Positions 24,307 through 31,632 of a stretch of DNA of 36,255 nt are shown in pieces. Below the pieces are notes generated by a model. That model was given only the letters and a program-made list of their open reading frames with translations. It made no database searches and was not told the origin of the DNA. Each line of letters starts with the position of its first letter. The first letter of the stretch is position 1. Source of the stretch: CAZKYX01 sp964557125 (GTDB lineage Bacteria; Patescibacteriota; Microgenomatia; Levybacterales; GWA1-39-11); the NCBI GenBank assembly GCA_964557125.1, contig CAZKYX010000012.1, forward strand, positions 1 to 36,255, read 5' to 3'. The position numbers and the translations under genes were made by a program.

Positions 24307-25031
24307 TGCACAGTCTCGTATATAAAGACGATTATAAGAATGTGCTACCTATGTATAAAGATGGTTATTTTGATTTAGCCGTATGTGATATACCGTATGG
24401 AATTGATGTTGGTAATATGGCTTTTTTGAAGGAAATAAAAACAACCGTAAAGCAGAAAAACGGGACTCGGTTAAATGGAAACGCAAATAAAAAGCCTTAT
24501 GATTTTTCGGATTGGGACAAAGAAACGCCAAGTCAAGAATACTTTGATGAGCTAAAAAGAATATCAAAGCATCAAATTATTTTCGGTGTTGAATATGTAA
24601 ACTGGACTGGATTAGGTAGCGGCAGAATAAAGTGGAACAAAGGCGTAGCTGAAGGAATGAGTTTCAAGTCTTATGAAATGGCTTATTGTTCAATGATTGA
24701 AAATGAAATAGAATTACCTTTATTGTGGGCCGGAATGCAACAAGCAAAAAGTCTTTCAGAACCAATGACACAGCAAGGGAATAAGAAGTTAAATGAAAAG
24801 AGAATACACCCTTGTCATAAACCAATTATGCTTTATGATAAATTGTTTTTAGAATTTGGATTTAAAGGAATGAAAGTCATAGACACGCACTTAGGATCAG
24901 GAAGCAGTAGAATTTCAGCAGACAAGTTTGGCGTAGAAGAATTTATTGGAATTGAAATAAATGAAAACTATTTTCTTAAGCAAGAAAAGCGTTGGTCTAA
25001 TTATAAAAGTCAGTTAAAGTTTGAATTATGA
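24306..25031 (+). CDS. DNA methyltransferase, beta class with DIPY motif
   Basis: The 241-residue protein has CDIPYGID at residue 29, a variant of the DPPY catalytic motif IV with Ile in place of the first Pro, and VIDTHLGSGSSRIS near residue 197 as the SAM motif I. HPCHKPIMLYDKLF precedes it. Overall it is a beta-class amino-methyltransferase like the ones at 326 and 19022, but more diverged. It lies directly upstream of the NinG-like gene. Confidence 0.85.
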   Translation: MHSLVYKDDYKNVLPMYKDGYFDLAVCDIPYGIDVGNMAFLKEIKTTVKQKNGTRLNGNANKKPYDFSDWDKETPSQEYFDELKRISKHQIIFGVEYVNWTGLGSGRIKWNKGVAEGMSFKSYEMAYCSMIENEIELPLLWAGMQQAKSLSEPMTQQGNKKLNEKRIHPCHKPIMLYDKLFLEFGFKGMKVIDTHLGSGSSRISADKFGVEEFIGIEINENYFLKQEKRWSNYKSQLKFEL

Positions 25032-25447
25032 AGTTGGAAGATAGAGCTTGGCAGATGTTTGCCAGATATATAAAACTTCGCGATACTAACCAATATGGCT
25101 ATGGTAAATGTATAGACACAAATTCGCCCATCTTTTATTATATGAAGGATGGGCGTTGGTGTTCAAACTCAGACGCGGGCCATTACATTTCCAGGGAAAT
25201 CAAATCTATCATGTTTAACGAAGACAATGTAAATGCTCAATCAATTCAAGGCAATAGGATAAATTGGACTTTCACAAATTACAGAGAGAACCTGATAATA
25301 AAGATTGGTCTCGAAAGAGTGATTCAGCTTGAAGAAGAAAAAAATATGTACGGCATAGGAAAATCATATCACGAGAACAACTATGAAGAAATATTGGATA
25401 TTTACACGAAAAAGGTAGAACTTTGTCTTAAAAATAAGATGTTTTGA
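25028..25447 (+). CDS. NinG/Rap-like recombination nuclease with degenerate zinc ligands
   Basis: The 139-residue protein aligns by eye with NinG (Rap): 'DAGHYISREIKSIMFNEDNVNAQ' is split here as DAGHYISR (about 52-59) and FNEDNVNAQ (about 64-72), followed by GNRINW. NinG cuts recombination joints. Canonical relatives carry CxxC before this motif and another CxxCN after it. Here the first is CIDTNSP, keeping one Cys, and the second is AQSIQGN with none. Thus the zinc site seems partly lost. It overlaps the terminase start by four bases. Confidence 0.78.
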   Translation: MKLEDRAWQMFARYIKLRDTNQYGYGKCIDTNSPIFYYMKDGRWCSNSDAGHYISREIKSIMFNEDNVNAQSIQGNRINWTFTNYRENLIIKIGLERVIQLEEEKNMYGIGKSYHENNYEEILDIYTKKVELCLKNKMF

Positions 25448-26934
25448 CAGATAAGAGAGAGTTAATAGCCATATCGAGACTTAGAACTACGGCATATGAA
25501 AGATTTGATGATGCTTTTTATCAGTTCGTATGTGAGTTTTGGGAAGTAATTATCAAGGACAAGATGGTTGATAATTGGCACATTAAATATCTTTGCGGAG
25601 AGCTTCAGCAATTTTCCAAATCAATCATTAAAAGACAGCCGAAGGAATATGACATAGCGATCAACATTCCTCCAGGAGAATCGAAGTCAACTATTTGCTC
25701 GGTAATGTGGCCAGCTTGGTTGTGGGCGATAGACCCAAGCCTTCAGTTGATTACTGTATCTTACAATGCAGACCTATCCATAGATTTGAGCGTAAAGTCA
25801 AAGGACGTAATAAGCTCGGACAAATACCAGATCCTTTACGGTGGAAAATTCAAAATTAGAGCCGATCAGGATGCGAAGTTTTTCTATAAGAACTCAGCAG
25901 GCGGATGGAGACTTGCCACTTCAGTAGGAGCTAAAGTTACGGGATACCACGCCCACGTTAAGATAATGGACGACGGTAACAATCCAAACGACTCGGCAAA
26001 CCCTGAACTCTTCGATAAGGACTCCTTATGGTATGACCAGGTGTTCCGGAACAGAAACGTTGAAGAAGCCACTACACTTGAATTGTTCGTACAGCAAAGG
26101 GTTTCAATCAATGATATGACGGCACACATTTTGTCGAAGGAAAAGAAAGTTATAAAACTCATCAAGATACCTGCTACTACTGAATACGATATTCAACCGC
26201 CTGATCTGATAAGGTTTTACAAAGACGGTCTTATGAACCCTTCTCGTAGGGGATGGGAAGTAATGGACAAGCTCGTTTCTGATATGGGAGACTTTTACTA
26301 CTCAGCGCAGTACGGTCAAGAACCTTCAAAGCTCGGTGGTGGTCTCGTTGCGGCTGAAAATTTTGAGATCGTCGAAGCGTCCGATATGCCAGCAGATTTT
26401 TGGGGTAATCCAGTTTACTACTTTGTGGACTCGGCATTTAAAGACAAGCAAAAGAACGACCCTTCAGGAATATTCGTAGTGATACCTTACCGATACAGCA
26501 TTTATGTTTTGGATTTTATAGATGAGCGATTGACTTACCTGAAATTAAAAGACAGGTTGCAAGAAATCTATTTTGATTATTCAGGATCGGCAAGTAACTC
26601 ACTGATGGTAGTGGAAGAAGCATCAAGCGGCTACGCAATTATTGAAGAGCTTAAATATGATACACCGGTTAATGTAATGGCATACCCAAAAAGCAACGAC
26701 AGTAAGTACGGAAGATTTTCAGCGTGTACAAATTCAATCAAGGGTGGAAAGGTAAAATTAATAAAGGATACATTCGCAGGAAGATCATGGAATAAAAGAT
26801 ACATAGAAATACTCACAAAATTCCCGAACGTTCCACACGATGAAGCGGTAGATGTTACGGTAATGGCTATTGAAGAGCTGATAAAAAAAGAGAGAGATTT
26901 TGAAGTATATGAAAGGGAAATCATAACATTTTAA
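25444..26934 (+). CDS. Terminase large subunit (packaging ATPase-nuclease)
   Basis: The 496-residue protein starts with TTG inside the previous stop (TTGA); no ATG is available because an in-frame stop lies at 25435. Walker A variant PPGESKST is at 76-83; the Walker B region is VKIMDDGNN (D176, D177). The RNase H-like nuclease has VDSAFKDK (D329), MVVEEASSG (E391) and PHDEAVDV (D466 region). It would pump DNA into the prohead and cut it. It has the usual length. No portal gene follows, which is unusual. Confidence 0.92.
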   Translation: MTDKRELIAISRLRTTAYERFDDAFYQFVCEFWEVIIKDKMVDNWHIKYLCGELQQFSKSIIKRQPKEYDIAINIPPGESKSTICSVMWPAWLWAIDPSLQLITVSYNADLSIDLSVKSKDVISSDKYQILYGGKFKIRADQDAKFFYKNSAGGWRLATSVGAKVTGYHAHVKIMDDGNNPNDSANPELFDKDSLWYDQVFRNRNVEEATTLELFVQQRVSINDMTAHILSKEKKVIKLIKIPATTEYDIQPPDLIRFYKDGLMNPSRRGWEVMDKLVSDMGDFYYSAQYGQEPSKLGGGLVAAENFEIVEASDMPADFWGNPVYYFVDSAFKDKQKNDPSGIFVVIPYRYSIYVLDFIDERLTYLKLKDRLQEIYFDYSGSASNSLMVVEEASSGYAIIEELKYDTPVNVMAYPKSNDSKYGRFSACTNSIKGGKVKLIKDTFAGRSWNKRYIEILTKFPNVPHDEAVDVTVMAIEELIKKERDFEVYEREIITF

Positions 26935-26974
26935 AATTATTTTCACTTTTTTGAAAAATAAATATACTTTTTAC

Positions 26975-27005
26975 TTGACAAATAATAGTAAATAGCTTAT
27001 CTTTG
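26975..27005 (+). promoter_or_regulatory. Promoter of a small-gene operon
   Basis: TTGACA at 26975 and TATCTTTG at 26998-27005, spacing 20. Upstream, TTTCACTTTTTTGAAAA is a small inverted repeat. The whole segment 26939-27010 is nearly the same as 29139-29210. Confidence 0.85.
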
Positions 27006-27036
27006 TATCATAAATAAAAACACTAAATACAAACAC

Positions 27037-27483
27037 ATGAAAACTCCAAAAATTAATAACGACGTAAGATGTTTTTTCCAATACTCATTCAAAGGTAATG
27101 GGAAGTATTACACAACTGAACAAGGTAGTAAGTCTTACAAAAACACATCTTTTCAAAACATATTCAACAAAAACCGAGATTTAATAAAAGTAATCGAAAT
27201 AGGTAACGACGCTCCAAAAGGTGGGAAAACTGGTAATTTTGTTATTGTTGAATTTTTGCCTGAGTTTATAGAAAAATACCAGTATGTTTTAGACGCTTTG
27301 AAGGAAGAAAAAAAACAATCTGAATTACAAGCTAAAAGATCTGATTTAAAGAAACAATTAAACAATGATTTTTGGAACGGTGACAAAAGTTTGTTTAATC
27401 AATATTTGGAATTGCACCCAAATTGCAAAAGAGAAAAATCAAAAGACACTATTGAAAATATAGTTTTTGCTGCAATATATTAA
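27037..27483 (+). CDS. Unknown 148-residue protein, possibly frameshifted at the end
   Basis: The N-terminal part (RCFFQYSFKGNGKYYTTEQG) is beta-like; residues 90-120 are a Lys/Glu coiled-coil. The zero frame stops at 27483, but the +1 frame reads on from about 27464 with coding-like sequence (INIRDSYNDSIKFLNEEKAV) to 27550. A frameshift or an indel at the end is possible. No family recognised. Confidence 0.6.
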   Translation: MKTPKINNDVRCFFQYSFKGNGKYYTTEQGSKSYKNTSFQNIFNKNRDLIKVIEIGNDAPKGGKTGNFVIVEFLPEFIEKYQYVLDALKEEKKQSELQAKRSDLKKQLNNDFWNGDKSLFNQYLELHPNCKREKSKDTIENIVFAAIY

Positions 27484-27566
27484 CATTAGGGATTCCTACA
27501 ATGATTCTATTAAGTTCTTAAACGAAGAAAAGGCAGTTTTAATTAATTAATAAAAACACAATAACA

Positions 27567-27950
27567 ATGACAACATCATTTGAAGACCAAAGAATAGATG
27601 CTGCCCAATCAGGCGGAAGCAGAACAGAAACCTACTACGACATAGATATTTTGAAAATTGAAGACAGAAAGAAAAATGTTTTCATGGCTACCGTTTGGAG
27701 CGAAAAAACAAGGGATTGGGTTGAGTTTGTGGAGTTCGACATTGAAGACCTAAAAAATCTTTTGAACACTGTTTTGGTGGATAACTTTTACAGATCACTA
27801 ACGGAAATAACTGAGAACTTCGGCAGCAAGGCGGAGTACAATTTTCCGGAAAACAATTTGGAAAACCTGAAAGTCAGACTTCAAAAAATGCTAAATATGA
27901 ATGATGAAAACATACGGCGACTTGATCGAAAAGTTAATAGAGCATTATAA
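27567..27950 (+). CDS. Unknown 127-residue protein
   Basis: Acidic protein (YYDIDILKIEDRKKNVFMAT, then FVEFDIEDLKNLL) with a helical tail. The next gene starts 50 bases before its end. No domain recognised. Confidence 0.55.
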   Translation: MTTSFEDQRIDAAQSGGSRTETYYDIDILKIEDRKKNVFMATVWSEKTRDWVEFVEFDIEDLKNLLNTVLVDNFYRSLTEITENFGSKAEYNFPENNLENLKVRLQKMLNMNDENIRRLDRKVNRAL

Positions 27951-28248
27951 AATGTGCTTGGAGAAATATCCATACGACGGAACGGAAGCAGGGAAACAAT
28001 TTTTTCTGCAAACAAATGGAATTGAATTTGGAATATGCTATTGTTCAGACTTTATATTTAACTGTAAACTTAATATATGTAGAAGTCTCATAGATATTGT
28101 TGAAGAAATGACAGGCGGAAGTATGTATATTACAAGCTGCCCTTCGATTTACGCAGAGTCATGGGCAGTAAAGAAAACATTTGAAACCAGGATTAAAAAG
28201 ATGGAAGAATACAAAGACGCTTTTTCACAAATTAAAATAAGACAATGA
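27901..28248 (+). CDS. Unknown 115-residue protein
   Basis: Helical N-terminus (MMKTYGDLIEKLIEHYKMCL), cysteine-containing centre (FGICYCSDFIFNC) and a helical end. Overlaps its upstream neighbour by 50 bases; either the ATG at 27901 or the next at 27904 may be used. No domain recognised. Confidence 0.55.
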   Translation: MMKTYGDLIEKLIEHYKMCLEKYPYDGTEAGKQFFLQTNGIEFGICYCSDFIFNCKLNICRSLIDIVEEMTGGSMYITSCPSIYAESWAVKKTFETRIKKMEEYKDAFSQIKIRQ

Positions 28249-28463
28249 GCAACAAGGTTTTATACGCCTTCCCTGAAAGGCAGCAGACAAGAAAAGGTCA
28301 TTTCTTTGTAAACGGCACAAAGCACAGAGAGATTGTAAAGGATTCTGAATTTGAAGTCCTTCAGGAAATAGACTACGACTTTCCGTACTTGGAAAACTAT
28401 ATGATATGTACCATCATAAATAATTTTTATTACGAACATCATTTCACACTAAACCTTAATTAA
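28245..28463 (+). CDS. Unknown 72-residue protein
   Basis: Small protein with aromatic, beta-like sequence (GHFFVNGTKHREIV). Overlaps the previous stop by four bases and directly abuts the next gene. Confidence 0.5.
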   Translation: MSNKVLYAFPERQQTRKGHFFVNGTKHREIVKDSEFEVLQEIDYDFPYLENYMICTIINNFYYEHHFTLNLN

Positions 28464-28940
28464 ATGACACGAATAACAAAAGCCTTGGCGAACAACATCA
28501 AAGACTTGATATTAGCCAAAAGAAAAAAAGAAATCATTGAGATGAGAGAAAAAGCAAAACAAGAGTGCTACGAGTATATAAAGTCAACGCTTCCGAGTGG
28601 AATGTTTGAAATGTACCAAAAGCACAAAAGCTATTTTCAATCTACTAATGTGGGTATTACAAGACTTACTTACTTTGATGTTGAATTGCCTTCTAATATT
28701 GGCAGGTCTACATTAAGATCGGTAAGCATGAGTCCTAAAATAATGGATATTGCTTTAGAGCTTGAAACCCTTGAATGCAAGTACAGAGACGCAGAAAACG
28801 AGCTTGTGCCGTACCTGACTAAATTACAAACACTAGACAACGTAAACAAGATGTTTCCGGAGCTAAATTTAGTTGAAAATTCAAAAGTATTTTTTCCTAC
28901 GACGATCACCCCTGATTTGTTGGCTTGGCTTAGAAGATAA
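28464..28940 (+). CDS. Unknown helical protein
   Basis: 158 residues. The N-terminal half is a Lys/Glu-rich helix (LAKRKKEIIEMREKAKQECY); the rest is mixed. It follows the previous gene without a gap. A structured RNA element begins nine bases after its stop. No family recognised. Confidence 0.55.
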   Translation: MTRITKALANNIKDLILAKRKKEIIEMREKAKQECYEYIKSTLPSGMFEMYQKHKSYFQSTNVGITRLTYFDVELPSNIGRSTLRSVSMSPKIMDIALELETLECKYRDAENELVPYLTKLQTLDNVNKMFPELNLVENSKVFFPTTITPDLLAWLRR

Positions 28941-28948
28941 TGTAACCA

Positions 28949-29016
28949 ATTCTCAATATTTGCAGAGGGGTCGCTTCCCATCCTGAGAATGCATTTAAAA
29001 GATGCGATCCCCTGCA
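28949..29016 (+). ncRNA. Pseudoknot-like RNA element
   Basis: Two interleaved pairings: ATTCTCA (28949-28955) with TGAGAAT (28984-28990), and TGCA-AG-GGGGTCGC (28961-28974) with GCGA-T-CCCCTGCA (29004-29016). Because the arms alternate, they form either a pseudoknot or two mutually exclusive folds. It lies between an operon end and a 35-residue membrane peptide. There is no strong T-run, so it is not a standard terminator. Confidence 0.5.
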
Positions 29017-29032
29017 TTTTAAAAATTAAGGT

Positions 29033-29140
29033 ATGAGAGATTTATTTATTTATGTTTTTTCATGGAGTTGCTTAATAGTAGCTGTTTTATTAGTGGTTAA
29101 GATGTGTTATATCACATATAAAGATATAAAAAGAAAATAA
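29033..29140 (+). CDS. 35-residue single-pass membrane peptide
   Basis: Short ORF reading MRDLFIYVFSWS and then LIVAVLLVVKMCYIT, ending with basic KDIKRK. One transmembrane helix with a positive C-terminus. It sits behind a structured RNA and before a promoter. A toxin-like or small regulatory membrane peptide is possible. Translation is not proven. Confidence 0.5.
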   Translation: MRDLFIYVFSWSCLIVAVLLVVKMCYITYKDIKRK

Positions 29141-29174
29141 TTTCACTTTTTTTGAAAATAATTAGTTATTTTAC

Positions 29175-29205
29175 TTGACAAATAATAGTAAATAGCTTAT
29201 CTTTG
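29175..29205 (+). promoter_or_regulatory. Promoter, near-copy of that at 26975
   Basis: TTGACA at 29175 and TATCTTTG at 29198-29205. Boxes and spacer are identical to the promoter at 26975, and the flanks are similar for about 30 bases upstream. Confidence 0.85.
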
Positions 29206-29238
29206 TATCATAATTAATCACACATTAAAACACAAATC

Positions 29239-29451
29239 ATGAGTACACCACGTAATTTATCAGAAGCTTTGAAACAAGGATTTGAAATTAAAAAAATCCT
29301 TTATGCAAATTCAAAAAATTGCAGAGTTGATTTACAAAGACGTAATTTCCAATCAGATGCAACAAATTTTGTATCTTTTTGGATGAATACGAAGCTATTA
29401 AAAACAAGATTAGGAGCGACTGAATTTGAAAGAAGAAATTATACATATTAA
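29239..29451 (+). CDS. Unknown 70-residue basic protein
   Basis: First gene behind the promoter at 29175. Basic and polar (NSKNCRVDLQRRNFQSDATN), ending in RRNYTY. No domain recognised. Confidence 0.55.
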   Translation: MSTPRNLSEALKQGFEIKKILYANSKNCRVDLQRRNFQSDATNFVSFWMNTKLLKTRLGATEFERRNYTY

Positions 29452-29463
29452 AAATACAAACAC

Positions 29464-29841
29464 ATGAACACCACAGCAACAGCAACAAGAACAGTAGCCA
29501 ATGAAATGCAGGAACTTAGTTATGCACATTGCGCAGACCATTACGTAAGACACCCACTCGGAATATTGTTTACAAGTGGCGTAGAAATTTTGGTTAAGCA
29601 GTGTCAAGCATATTGGTTGTTGGACGTAATTGCTTCTTACAGGTTTCACAAAAGATGCCTTAACAATACATTACAGGTTTGGAAGTTGGAGAGAATCAAA
29701 GGAGATAGCTTTAAGGTAACAATGGATGACGGCAACGGAAATATCCAGATCACGCAAAGGATTCCTTACAGTGACTTTCCTTACGACGTTGCAAATCTTT
29801 GGCTGATTGATAACACATTAATCCTGCCATCAGAATATTAA
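29464..29841 (+). CDS. Unknown 125-residue protein
   Basis: Begins with Thr/Ala repeats (MNTTATATRTVANEMQEL). The middle (FTSGVEILVKQCQAYWLLDV) is alpha/beta-like; the end is beta-like (ITQRIPYSDFPYDVAN). Conserved in style with phage hypothetical proteins but not recognised. Confidence 0.6.
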   Translation: MNTTATATRTVANEMQELSYAHCADHYVRHPLGILFTSGVEILVKQCQAYWLLDVIASYRFHKRCLNNTLQVWKLERIKGDSFKVTMDDGNGNIQITQRIPYSDFPYDVANLWLIDNTLILPSEY

Positions 29842-29907
29842 GATCACCATGTGGGGTGCGACACAAACCAAAAACGCACATTTTTTAAACCTTAAATATC
29901 ATATAAA

Positions 29908-30978
29908 ATGGAAATAGTAAAAATTGATCCGGTAGAATACGGACTTGACACCACAAAGGCAAAAAGCATAGAAGACAGCTTCCTGCCTAAAATTGCAGAG
30001 CGTGACGGATACGTTTCTGTTTATGAAAATATCCTCACAAAAGAAATCACTAACGAAGTTGCAAACGAAGCGAATGAACTCAGGAAAAAACTCGTTAAGG
30101 TTAGGACGGGCATTGTAGATGTTCACAAGGTTGAAAAAGAGTATTACCTTAATGCAGGTAGGTTTGTTGACGCTTTAAAAAACAAGCTCATTAAGCCTAT
30201 TCAGCAGATGGAAGAAAAGTTGGAAGAAGTTTACAGCTTTATTGAGAACAAACGCAAGGAAGAAGAGCAAAAAGTCATAGATACCAGGAACGCAATAATC
30301 GAAGCTCTTGGCGGAAAAACTTTTCCGAATATTCAGCACATGGAGCAGGAGTCTTTTAATCTTTTCGTTAAAGGATTGGAAGCAGCTAAGAAGGAGAGAG
30401 ACGAAGAAGAGAGAAAGGAAGCTGAAAGGGTTGCAAAAGAGCAGCAGGAAGCAGCAGAGAAAGCCAAAATAACGAGAGAGCGAAGCGGAAAGCTTTTTCA
30501 GTTCTTTGTGTATGAAAAATCTTTGATGGAAGAAGATTTGTCCGACATCACAGAAGAGCAGTTTCAAAACTTGCTCAGTGTAGGACAGAAAGCAAAAGAC
30601 AGACACGAAAAGGAGCAGGAGAGACTTAGAGTAGAAAACGAGAAGCTTAAAAAGCAGGCATCCATTGACGCAAAGATAGCGGCAGAAAAAGCAGCAGAGA
30701 ACGAGCGTTTAAGAAAGCAGGAAGCGGATCGAAAGGCAGCAGAAGAGAAAGCAGCAAAGGAGAAAGCAGCAGCAGAGAAAGCAGCTCAGGAAGCAGCAGC
30801 GAAAGCAGCGAAAGCACCGGTTAAAGAAAAGCTCAATAAGTGGGTAGATGGTTTTGATATTGGATACCCAACGGAGACACGTAATTGGACGGCAGAACAA
30901 AAAGCCGTTTTATTGGATATTAATAACAAGTTTGAAGCCTTCAAAAAGTGGTCAAAAGCAGAAATTGAAAAGATATGA
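29908..30978 (+). CDS. Coiled-coil protein, DUF1351-like (recombination-associated)
   Basis: 356 residues. The N-terminal domain (about 1-150) has VSVYENILTKEITNEVAN, RKKLVKVRTGIVDVHKVEK and KPIQQMEEKL, as in DUF1351-like phage proteins found beside recombinases. Residues 160-300 form an Ala/Glu/Lys coiled-coil, with repeated AAEEKAAKEKAAAEKAAQEA. The C-terminus is small and aromatic. No Erf or RecT gene is recognisable next to it, so its partner is unknown. It overlaps the next gene by four bases. Confidence 0.6.
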   Translation: MEIVKIDPVEYGLDTTKAKSIEDSFLPKIAERDGYVSVYENILTKEITNEVANEANELRKKLVKVRTGIVDVHKVEKEYYLNAGRFVDALKNKLIKPIQQMEEKLEEVYSFIENKRKEEEQKVIDTRNAIIEALGGKTFPNIQHMEQESFNLFVKGLEAAKKERDEEERKEAERVAKEQQEAAEKAKITRERSGKLFQFFVYEKSLMEEDLSDITEEQFQNLLSVGQKAKDRHEKEQERLRVENEKLKKQASIDAKIAAEKAAENERLRKQEADRKAAEEKAAKEKAAAEKAAQEAAAKAAKAPVKEKLNKWVDGFDIGYPTETRNWTAEQKAVLLDINNKFEAFKKWSKAEIEKI

Positions 30979-31241
30979 TACACGAAATTTTCCAAAAGCT
31001 AATACACGACTATAAGATTAACTACTCAGTTAGTTCTATGGACGGCAAATATTACGACATGATTGTTTACCCACCTGACGGAAGTCTTGGACTTGAATTG
31101 GAAGTAACCGACAAGACAACCTGGAATCAGTTTGTTGAAATGCTTAACGCCGAGTACGTGAGAAGAAAAAAGCTGAAGGTTGAGTATTACCGCAGATTGG
31201 CAGATACATTAAATGATGACGTTGAAACACCATTGATATGA
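30975..31241 (+). CDS. Unknown 88-residue protein
   Basis: Mixed alpha/beta protein (YYDMIVYPPDGSLGLELEV). Overlaps neighbours by four bases on both sides. Confidence 0.55.
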   Translation: MIHEIFQKLIHDYKINYSVSSMDGKYYDMIVYPPDGSLGLELEVTDKTTWNQFVEMLNAEYVRRKKLKVEYYRRLADTLNDDVETPLI

Positions 31242-31534
31242 GAAAGTATCCAAAGTTAAAGAAATTAACTCTTCCACAAAAAGAGTACATGATCCAAAGA
31301 TTAGTTGAATCAAATAAGTCAAACGAGCCTTCCAAAGGAATGAATCTGAGAGAAGCAATAGACTTGATGAGAAGCGGTATCGCTGATGATATGCCTATAA
31401 ACGAAGTCTTTGAGAAGTACGGCAACATGAGCGAAATGCAAGCCAAGATAAATGCAGGTAAGACGCTTTTGATTTATAAGAAACAAAAGGTAGTACCCGA
31501 TTTTATGCGTTTGTTGCAAAAAAAAACTGATTAA
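31238..31534 (+). CDS. Unknown 98-residue basic protein
   Basis: Basic, helical (KYPKLKKLTLPQKEYMIQRL), with NLREAIDLMRSGIAD and EVFEKYGNMSEMQAKINAGK. The centre could be a helix-turn-helix-like segment. Last gene before the TnpB element. Confidence 0.55.
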   Translation: MRKYPKLKKLTLPQKEYMIQRLVESNKSNEPSKGMNLREAIDLMRSGIADDMPINEVFEKYGNMSEMQAKINAGKTLLIYKKQKVVPDFMRLLQKKTD

Positions 31535-31556
31535 TAAGTTTTGTTTTGCCGTAATG

Positions 31557-31571
31557 AACTAATTTTTAGTT
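31557..31571. repeat. Short hairpin upstream of tnpB
   Basis: AACTAA (31557-31562) and TTAGTT (31566-31571) form a six-pair hairpin with a three-base loop. It may belong to the left end of an IS200/IS605-type element, or be chance in AT-rich DNA. Confidence 0.3.
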
Positions 31572-31632
31572 TATTTTTTATAAATTTATACAAATATGAG
31601 TTTTTGTCAAAAATGTATTATATCTTTGCAAC

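Noticed and set aside
30700..30820. Ala/Glu/Lys repeat in the 29908 gene as a DNA-level repeat
   Set aside because: The repetition follows the codons of a coiled-coil in one phase, so protein constraint explains it.
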